64,000 nt of DNA from Laburnicola sp. R22_1 (lineage: Eukaryota > Ascomycota > Dothideomycetes > Pleosporales > Didymosphaeriaceae), in the NCBI GenBank assembly GCA_014281115.1, contig JACONQ010000009.1, forward strand, positions 1,612,001 through 1,676,000. The letters run 5' to 3'. Under the pieces are notes generated by a model, which saw nothing but the letters and a program-made list of their open reading frames with translations, was not told the origin of the DNA and made no database searches. Shown here piece after piece: positions 55,852-64,000 of this stretch (positions are counted from its first letter, which is position 1; each line of letters starts with the position of its first letter). Both the position numbers and the translations under genes were made by a program.

Positions 55852-57384
55852 CACCCCCTTAGCTTAGGCTTATCCTTAAGCTGGACCCCTTGTAGCTGTC
55901 CTTTATTCTAGAGTAATAGCCTCTATCCTTTGTTCTAGCTTGTTAATTTGTACCTTCTTTCTGTTAAGATCCTCTGCCATATTAATAAGTCCTAGTTAAT
56001 CTAGAAATTTGCTCTATTTGTTAATAGAAAGGGCCTTTATAAGCCTATTAGCTATTATTTTGTTTAACTAAGTGTAGGTAACCCTAATCCTTCCTTGCGC
56101 TACCTCTTGCCTTAACTAATAGTTATAAATATCCACATGGCGGAGTTTAGTATTAAGCTGCGCAGTCTTCTTAGCGACAAGCTGTATTGTCTGCCAGTTG
56201 TCGCATTTAATAGTAATTGTTTAATTCGCGAGTTTAACCTAGAGCTTATTAAGTAGGCGTAATATAAATAGTGCCTCCTTGGCTACCTGTAATAGGGCTA
56301 GTAGCTCGGCTTTAGTAGTGAATATAGTAATAGTATCTTACTTACTTACTTTCTATATAATTAGTCTACTAAATAGTTTAATAATATATTCTTAAGAACT
56401 CTTTTAGTCTAGTGTATTGTTCGCAAATAAGGCATCGCTTACTACCTTAAAACTGTCTTCTCTACCTAGCTGTAACGCCCTTGTGTGTGTTTCTTAGAGG
56501 TATAGTAGGACTTAATTAGCAGCATCTTAATGTTAGCTACTAGGGTTAGTAAGAAATCGTGCTAATTAGGAGGACGCGAAAGTAGTATTCGGCCGAGTAG
56601 TGACTACAGCAAATAGGATCGATCCAACCTTGCGTTAGTATCTGTTAATCTTAGATAGACTAGCGAAGCCTAATTGTGGAGTAAGCTTAATACTACTTAT
56701 TAGGGTATTATGCCTAAGGCTTTAGTTATTAACTAGCCTAGTAATCTTATTAATATATAACGCTTGTAAGAGTCAGATCTTTTATTATAGGCGGTTTCTA
56801 AGAATCTTAACCTCTAGGAACCATTAGAGATCTTTTCCTTCTATAAGGGTGTACTTTTCTTATAGCTGCTTAATAACTAGCTTAGCCTGGGGTTTATTCT
56901 TCTATTTATAGGCAATAATAATATTATCTATATAGAAGAAGATAATTACGCCTTGTTTAATTATATAGTAAGATTTATAGAGTATGCTAATAAGGCCTAA
57001 GTCTCGTAGTATTAAAGTGAACTCTCTCTGTCAGAGTAGTGGTGAGATCTAGAGTCTGTATAGCGCCTTGTTAAGCTTTAGGATTGTTTTAGATTTGTTG
57101 TAGCCTTGTGGCATTCTTATATATATATCTTAGTTAATCTTTGCGTGAATAAAGGCATTCGTAACGTCGTATTAAAGGAGCTCTAGGTTGAATTACGTCG
57201 TAATCGCCATAAGCATGCGAAATAATCGTCTGGCCAATGTTGCCGCATATATATCTTATAACATAATATTTCTCTATTAATTGCTATAAATAACAAGGCG
57301 TGCTTTGCACTTTTTAAGTTGGTAATATTTATTAAACTTATAGGTATATATCTATATATAGTCGAGAATCTATTCTCTAGTTTG

Positions 57385-57590
57385 TTATGGATCCATAGCG
57401 GCACCTGGCTCGGAACCCGGAATAACGTTGATCCAGCGCTAGGCCCAATTCGGCCACTAGCGCGGTAGCACCCATAAGGTGCTGCCCTTCTGCCTACCTA
57501 CTTGGTATAGCAGTATTTCATGTACTAGGAATCAACTTACTTTCATCCCAACTATCGCGAATCCGAACCCTTACAGTTAGCTTAATTATT
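57385..57590 (-). repeat. GC-rich insert inside the Copia RT region, possible tRNA-derived SINE
   Basis: About 200 bp of markedly GC-richer DNA interrupts the Copia frame between KEAKKQHL..AKIIKLT and LDYI*IYTYKF. On the minus strand, TGGCCGAATTGG resembles a Pol III A-box (TRGCNNAGYNGG, one mismatch), and about 35 bp later GGGTTCCGAGCC resembles a B-box in a T-arm-like stem. Clear target duplications were not found. It may instead be a less RIP-affected or recombined segment. Confidence 0.35.
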
Positions 57591-60500
57591 TTAGCTAGTA
57601 TCTCGGTCTAGGATCTTATATCCTAGTAACTATTTAGGTGCTGTTTCTTAGCTTCCTTAAACATATCGCATAGTGGATATTCTTTAAGCTTATTGCATTA
57701 GAAAGGTGGCATAGGCAACTAGCTCCTATATAGCTTTAATTCTTTAGAGAGCAATCTTTTTAATTACGTCTTATCTAATATTTTCCTATTAAAGTTCCCT
57801 ATATTTGCCGCTTTAGTGCTGGCTATAAATGCTGCGGCCCATGGGCATATTATTAATAATAAGGGTTAGTAGTCTTTTCCTTTATCTTCCTCTACTAGTA
57901 ATTGTGCAAGGAGTGTTACTAGTAGTAGTATAATTAGTAGAGTGGGATAAGTATAGTTTACTTTTCTACCTTGTTAATATCTAGGCTAGTCTTTATCCTG
58001 CGGGTTATCTTAAATCGTCTTATCTTTATAGAATAACTCTGTCTCTAATTTAGTTAGTTTAGCTGTGGATAGTAGTTTAACTAATTAGACCTATGCGGCG
58101 ATCTCTTTAAGGGTATTGTGTATAAGGTTATCTATAAGGTCCTTTATCTTTTCGCTAAAGATGCTGTCTTTATTAAATATTACATTCTAGGTACTAATTA
58201 CTTTCCTAAGCGAGGGTATCTATATCTAAAAGATGTTAGAGGATTAGTATCCTACTAGATATCTAATCCACGCCTTTAGGTCGAGACGTTATAGCCTACT
58301 CTTGCCATAGTAGGTATTATCTATTATTACAAAAGCTTTGCATCTATATGCCTTAAGATAGGTTTAATTTAGCTTTTGTAGTGCTATAACTATTCTATTC
58401 TAGAAGGCCACTGTTATAAAGAAGACTTTGTATAGTGTTCTCTAGTAATTCGTATAGTTTGGCGTTCGATTATAGAGGTAGACAGCTAACTAAGTAATTT
58501 CTAGCCATATCTCCTATAGTAGGTTAGTATTAAGTCGCATTGCCCGGGCTTTGTCTTTTATTACACCCCCTAAGTGTTTAGCTCCCCTATTCTATGCTTA
58601 TGTGTTAGGTGCTAAAGGCTTAATTATAATCCCCTAGGCTATGCACTATTAATTAACTTCTTATTTAACTGTGAATATTTTGTTATTTGCTTTAATTATC
58701 TTAACTATAAGGTTAAATTGGTTCTTTATAAACTTTATAAAAGTGGCCAAAGTTTAGATAATAGATTAAGCTGTGCGATTGTCCTTAAAGTAGAAATCTC
58801 ACATTAGTTCTGAGTATTAATTAGTAATTAGCATTTGGCTCTTCTCTTTTATTAAGCTGCTATCCTTATAGCTGTAGAAGTCTATTGCAACTTGTTCTCC
58901 TGGTTCTTTATTAATTAGTTGTGGTGTTTAGCAGATTAACCTCTTAGATTTAGCTCGTCTGCAGGCGTCGCACTGTACTGTGGTAATGCCTTTAATCCGC
59001 ACCCTCTTAGATTACTGCACTAGATACTTAAGAACACTAGGACCTAGATTCCCTAGTCGCTTATGCTATCGCAGTTCGTCTGCCTTTTGCGGAGATCTCT
59101 TAGTGTGTGAGGTAATCCTGTGGGCGTGAAAGGTTGCCTGTTCTATTAGTTCTAGTTAGTATTCTAGAATCTATTAGTTATAGAGCTCTTGCAGCTTAGC
59201 AATAACTATATTGTCTACTTACTTTAGGCTTGTAGGTTCTAATTTAGTATCCTACTATAGCTCTTAACGCTGTAGTATTCTAAAAGACACTAGATTGCAT
59301 AGAAGGTCTAGGCAATAGGCCATATTATTAAGGCATAGTATCTGCCATCTAGCTAGGCCCTTTAGTTTAAGGTAAACCGTGCTATATCCTTTAACTTATA
59401 TTTGCGTATTTCTAGCCTATATAAAGTCTCTAGGCGATAGAGGGCGAAATAAGACAAATTAATTAAGGTTGTTCGCAATGTAGTAAGTAGTGCCTAAATT
59501 AAGAATTAAGAAGTATTGTAGTGGGTAGCTCGTAGAATCGAATTAATATAATACCGCATTAAAGCTGGCTCGGATAGTGGAAATTTTCCGTCCATCTAGT
59601 TAATTATTATTAATCTTAGGAGTAGGGGTATGTGAGTTCTTAATTTGTAGGGTTTGAGACCTTAGTCTCTTTATCTTCCTTATCTCCTCTTATAAATTTA
59701 AATTATTTCTAATCCTGTATTATACTATGTCTATAAAGCCAGGTTGTGACCTAAACTACTCTAGTATATGTTCTAGATATGCGTAGAAGTAGTCTTTTAG
59801 ACTATGTCTTTGTCTATAAGTAGGGCATTTTCTGCCTTTAACTGCTGTTATATTCTTTATTAAGGACTACTTAGATATAGTACTTTAACCAAAGGATTGT
59901 TTTTGTTAAGATTTTCCCTATCTATATTAGTTATTTGTGGAAGATAGCGCGTCTTCGGCAGCGTAAGAGGCGTCCCTATTAGTGCCTAGGGTGGATACAC
60001 TACTAGCAGCGAGAGATGGCTCACTAGTAGCAAAGGCGCCCCTATACTATTTGCCCTTAATTAGGTAAAGTATTGCTATATATTCTTAAAAGCGTTTTAT
60101 TATCTCCTTCCTTGTTATATCTGCGTCTTGGCGTCTAGTTTCTTAAAAGGACACGCTCTAGGTAGGGGCAGCCTTTATAATTATAGTTAGAAAGTCCTTT
60201 ATAGTATTATAAATTAATTGTACTTTAGCGACATTATTCGTCTCTACTTCTATAGCTGCCTAATTATACTTAGTTAGCTAGGTATCCTAGTTTGAGAGTT
60301 GTCTTATTAGCTTAAGAGCCTATAGGTATCGCGCTCTTGCCCTATTTCGCTTATCTTCCTTATTAACGCCTACTGTCTGCGTTAGAGATTTAATCTATTA
60401 CCAGATCTACTCTTTAGGCTTGTAGTAGTTACGTTGCAGGTGTTGCAATACAGTTAATTAGATATAGATAACTACTTTCTTAAGACTTATTCTCTCCTCT

Positions 60501-60879
60501 TAGTATTTCTTATCCTTAATCTTATAGTTCTTAAGCTGTATCTTGTAGAACTTAATGTCCTTCTTATATGCCTTAAGGCCTAAATTTAATAGCTCTAATA
60601 GGCGTGTTAGAGGGTTTTGTTAATTGTTGTTGTTTACGCGGATAATTGGCTAGTAACTCGCTATTTCTAGCGGCGATAGCGGTGTTGGCTTTTCGCGTAG
60701 GAGTTTGGCTCTATCTGGATTAATAATAGGCCATATATCTATTAGCTCGCATCGCGCTTTTAGCTGTAGTAGCCATAGTATATAGTTAGTGTAATTAGTT
60801 AACACAATTGTTAAGTCGCGGAGTATTAATAGTGATATTGTCTTTTCTTAGAGTTAATTAAGGCAGTGAGACTCTTAAT

Positions 60880-61044
60880 TATTAGATTTGAGCACTATTT
60901 AAGCTTATTAAGATGGGGGGTCTAATAGATAAGATGGATAAACAGTTGTATTGTGTGTATTCTGTAACTTGTTGGCTCCAGGTCTAATTTAGAGAGTAGA
61001 GCCGACCACGTGCCCTCGTTCGGCAACACGGCTCTAATCTAACA
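60880..61044 (-). repeat. Copia 5' LTR (165 bp)
   Basis: Same length as the 3' LTR; its inner end reads TATTAGATTTGAG where the partner has TGTTAG, a G-to-A change. Followed by target duplication TCGCG at 61,045-61,049. Confidence 0.92.
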
Positions 61045-61349
61045 TCGCGCTTTACTATAGCTCTCTAATAGTCTACTAGTTAAGAGATAATATATAACTT
61101 AGTTATGCTAGATAGTAGACTATTTATTAACTATTAATAATACTATTATACAGAACACTAATAATAAAATTATTATTATTTTATATATATTTTGTTACTA
61201 CTACTATATACTAAGTACTAGGTTATAGTGCCTTCTATTTTACTCCTCTCTATATATAGTACGAACTTAACCTTAGTTAGAATTTTCACATAACAAAGAT
61301 CTTTAATAATATTTTTATTAGAAACTCCTTAGTGTCAAAAAAAAACCAT

Positions 61350-64000
61350 AGTAGGTAGTATAGAGTATAGGCCTATACTAACTATATACTAATACTAACT
61401 AGAAAAGACGCCTTTTATAAGGTAAAAGACGCTATTAAAATGTAAAAGAAAAGGTAATAGTAAATAACTAGTAAAAAGGCAGGCATAAACTATTATATAA
61501 CTCCTCTTTTAAGACCTAAAAATAGAAAGAAAAGTATATAAAAATAGGGTGTTCTAGCGGATTTTTAATATAACTAGCACTATTTTAGGGCTAAAGAGGG
61601 CTAGAATAGGGGTAATAGGCCTCTATAGTTCTAGAAGTAGCCTTAGTTTTTAGTTTAAGTACTATTTAGTAAAGATATTAAGAAAAGTTATTAGAGGTAA
61701 ATTAGTAGATTAGTAGAAAAACGTAGTAGAAATTATATCTTAGCGTTTAGTATTCTGCTAATAGAGCGTATTTTTAGCTTTAACACTATATAAAAATATA
61801 GTTAGTTAAAATTTTTCTAGTTAGTTTATTACGTGCTAGCGTAATTATATTATATAAAGTTCTCTAGTACTATTAAAGAGTGTTTTAAAAAATATATTAA
61901 CTTAACTATATAGTTTTTAATTAGGTTAGAGCAGCTCTTAAAGCTATAGGGGCTGCTAGTAGTAGTAGAGATATCTGAGAGTAAAAGGACTAGTAGAAAA
62001 TAAAGGTACTAAAAAGTAATAGGTATCTAGTTATATATATAAGCTTAAGAGCATATAGGTATTAAAAAGTAATAGGTACCTAGCTAAGCACACCTAATAT
62101 AGCGCTTTAATCCTATCTTTATAGGCATATTATCTTTAGAAATAGACTTTAAAAAAGTATTTTAAAAGGCGGCGTCTAGCTAAATAGGTAACTATTTTAG
62201 TAAACTAGCTTACTTAAATACTTTTAATAATAAGCTTTAATTAGTAGGGTAGTAAGTTAGGTTAGGGTTATACTTTTCCTATACTACTTAGTACTTTAGT
62301 ATTCTATAGTCTACTTTACTATTAAGAATATAAGAAACTAGCTACTTAGAAACTCTATCTACTTTAATAGGTAGTTTTAAAGGTTATAATTAATCTAGTA
62401 AGGGATTATTTAGATTCTTTTAAAGCTTATTAGCGTAGAATACTAGGTAAACTCTTATATATTATAGAAGTTTAAGTATAAGTAAGTAGTCTTTCTTACC
62501 TATAATTAGGTATAGTCCTTTTACTTAATAATTTAACTTAACTAATAGGCGTTTAGTAATAAATCTCTTTAGGGTAATAAAAACCTAGTCTTTAATATTA
62601 AAATTAATAACTTATCTATATTTATTAGTCTACTCTAATTGTATTTCCTAGGCAGTAGATATATTAGCATAGGTAGTGTTATAGACAATTTTATAGGCTT
62701 TAGTATACTGCTATTAATAATACTACTATAAAGAAAGTTAATAACAAAATTATTATTACTTTGTATATATTTTATTACTACTACTATATACTAGATACTA
62801 GGTTTTAGTGCCTTCTATTTTACTTCTCTCTATGTATAGTGCGGACTCGACTTTAGTTAGAATCTCCACACAATAAAGATGTTTAATAGGCTTTAGTATA
62901 GGCTTTAACCTATATATTAGCCTTTTTTAAGTAATATTATTTAGAGATTTAGTAACTAATTAGGTATACTTACACTAGTCCTAGTAAAAGTATAGCTATT
63001 ACCTAAACTTAATTTTAAAAGGCAAACCTTTAGTATTATTATAAAGTAGTATTATTTAGACCTAGTTTATACTAGGTAGCAAATCTAACTAGTTATCTTA
63101 ATAAAAGTTAATAAATAGACGTAGACACGAGTTTAGATACTAATTTATAAGTTTAGTTTCGCTATTAGTTTGTAAATACTACGCTATAAAAAAAGTTACT
63201 TAATATCTATAAGCTTATATAAAGTAGCTAAGAAAGTAGAAATAAACTAGGGGCTATAGTTAGAGATAATTAATCTAGGGGGGCTAAAGACTCTATATAT
63301 ATACTAATAGTAGAGATTAGCGGCTTATTTAGTAGTAACTATCTTATAGTAGGGTATAAAAAAGGGCACTTAGATAGGCAGTAATAAGATACTATTATAT
63401 TATTATACTCTTTCTTATTCTTAGAGAATAATTTAAAATTAATTAACATATTTTACTATATATTTTTAGGAATAGGAAGTAGGTATAATAAGTCTAGCTT
63501 TTTATCTAGTAAAGACTTACTCTACTAGTAGTCTTTGCAATTAGAAATATACCTATTAATATTAGCGTTTATATATTTTTAGTAATATAACTAGCGTAAA
63601 AGCTAGAGAGTTTTTATAGACCTAGATAGGTAGTAACCTAATAAGTATATATTATTTAAATTAGATGCGTCTAGAGAAACTCTATAGAGAAAACTACTAG
63701 GCGGTCTTTATAAAGAAGTAACTCTAAAAGGGTAAAGGTAAAACCTAGTAATTCTAAATAGATAGCTTCTTAGAGTAATTTAAGTATCTTATATATTTAA
63801 TTAGTATATAGTAGGCAATTAATAAGTATATAAAAATAGATTTCTTTAGGGCTTATATTAACTTTTTCTTTCTTCTACTCTATAATTATAATAGCTATAA
63901 GGGCTACTTTAGCAGTATCTAGTAGTTATAGAAGAAAAAACTAGGTGTAAGTCTCTTAATTCTTTTTTTTCTATAACTTTAGCTTATTTTATTTTCTATA
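61350..64000 (-). mobile_element. Inverted Gypsy-like copy (copy 3), truncated by the window edge
   Basis: Reverse complement of the 3' part of the Gypsy-like element. 61,360-61,480 matches the LTR segment at 48,760-48,880. 61,490-61,660 matches 48,470-48,640, including the polypurine tract (here CTCCTCTTTTAAG on +) next to the LTR start. Matching continues into pol-like, stop-filled sequence to the edge. A family A insertion lies at 62,708-62,885. Together with copies 1 and 2 it gives a head-to-head arrangement around the Copia-bearing block. No open frame of note. Confidence 0.6.
62708..62885 (+). repeat. Family A insertion with 15-bp target duplication
   Basis: 178 bp bracketed by ATAGGCTTTAGTATA at 62693-62707 and 62886-62900. 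Orientation as in element D, ending CACACAATAAAGATGTTTA. It keeps GTGCGGACTCGACTTTAG, so is less decayed than the 44,440 copy. Confidence 0.9.

Larger units (their letters stand above)
55687..61044 (-). mobile_element. Ty1/Copia LTR retrotransposon, structurally complete, RIP-inactivated
   Basis: 5,358 bp with 165-bp LTRs (55,687-55,851 and 60,880-61,044) and 5-bp target duplication TCGCG on both sides (55,682-55,686; 61,045-61,049). Coding strand is minus. Relics in order: gag region (about 60.8-59.9 kb); pre-integrase zinc motif with HKRLGN..CDACRRAKSKR (58,933-59,090); RT with KFNKYYQLKKCKARLV (57,280-57,340), NAFIHAKIN and YIRMPQGYNKSKTILKLNKAL (57,040-57,165); YIDN in place of YVDD (about 56,931-56,944); RNase H with KAELLALLQVAKEAL and LNTKLRHVDIYNY (56,120-56,335). 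Integrase-before-RT order defines Copia. A purine-rich AAGGGGGTG adjoins the 3' LTR. TAG codons and a D-to-N change mean no functional polyprotein. Confidence 0.93.
54779..61310 (+). mobile_element. Element D copy 2, split by a Copia element
   Basis: Left part 54,779-55,686 aligns with 50,056-50,990; right part 61,045-61,310 aligns with 51,030-51,290 (GCTCTCTAATAGTCTACTAG through the family A end). Removing the Copia element restores collinearity with the 50-kb copy at CAACTT..CTATAGCTCTC. It gives about 1.2 kb, like copy 1, so this is probably the full length of D. No intact frame. Confidence 0.75.
54611..61345 (+). repeat. Family C copy split by a D element
   Basis: Left part 54,611-54,775 has CGCTCTAAATTATAG, TTTTGCATATG and TAATAGTAGAAGGGATAAC. 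Right part 61,312-61,345 has TTTTTATTAGAAACTCC and the A-run CAAAAAAAAACC. Together they make one family C unit; the 6.5 kb between is a D element that carries a Copia element. Degenerate duplications (ATAATAGCTTTATT against ATAATATTTTTATT) mark the D insertion site. Confidence 0.7.

Noticed and set aside
57183..57404. 73-codon minus ORF as a host gene
   Set aside because: It is an out-of-frame read of the Copia polymerase region; the true frame beside it carries RT motifs with stops.
40180..64000. Search for intact host genes, effectors, rRNA or tRNA in the isochore
   Set aside because: Only transposon relics and short chance frames were read; no rRNA segment or convincing tRNA cloverleaf was recognised by eye.

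Overview
The window is nuclear DNA of a filamentous ascomycete. The evidence is short (about 47-120 nt) GT-AG introns with CTAAC/CTGAC-type branch sites, compact GC-rich genes of fungal families (PHO89 permease, septation-initiation Cdc14, SMC3, PTH11-type rhodopsin-domain protein, GH5 exo-beta-1,3-glucanase, AA9 LPMO), and a repeat compartment with the C-to-T decay expected from repeat-induced point mutation (RIP). Sharp alternation of GC-equilibrated genes and AT-rich isochores fits a Pezizomycotina fungus, probably Dothideomycetes/Pleosporales; that placement is inference.

Layout. 1-40.2 kb is gene-bearing: PHO89 (-, runs off the left edge), a bZIP factor with an AT-hook (-), a degenerate kinase (-), the SIN protein Cdc14 (-) divergent from cohesin SMC3 (+), a Zn2Cys6 regulator with one in-frame TAG (+), a five-exon PTH11/rhodopsin-domain membrane protein (-), a cytochrome P450 dead by two frameshifts and loss of the heme cysteine (+), a zinc-finger plus TenA-like protein (-), a secreted exo-beta-1,3-glucanase (+), an AT-rich island (25.9-26.8 kb), a GPI-anchored Ser/Thr-rich wall protein (+), a complete but RIP-killed Tigger/pogo transposon (29,546-31,367), a single-pass membrane protein (-), a Q/Y-rich glycine-zipper protein (+), a small secreted Cys-containing protein (-) and an AA9 LPMO (-) at the isochore border.

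40.2-64 kb is an AT-rich isochore with no recognisable intact host gene. It is built of Gypsy-like retroelement copies, two in + orientation and one inverted, into which other elements inserted in layers: a 2.13-kb pogo/Fot1-like transposon (51,309-53,434), a 5.36-kb Ty1/Copia element with matched 165-bp LTRs and TCGCG target duplications (55,687-61,044), and three short retroposon-like families (called A/D, B and C here) whose insertions are bracketed by 10-16 bp target duplications. The nesting gives a relative chronology.

The unifying theme is RIP. Transposase and reverse-transcriptase frames are riddled with TAG codons, and catalytic Asp codons have become Asn in three unrelated element classes, each a TpG-to-TpA change. 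The flanking P450 (Cys to Tyr) and possibly the Zn2Cys6 gene (TAG) carry changes of the same type. No toxin-antitoxin, CRISPR or other new multigene system was found. The most informative objects are the nested-transposon stratigraphy, the A/D retroposon family with 15-16 bp duplications, and the three-lesion P450 pseudogene.
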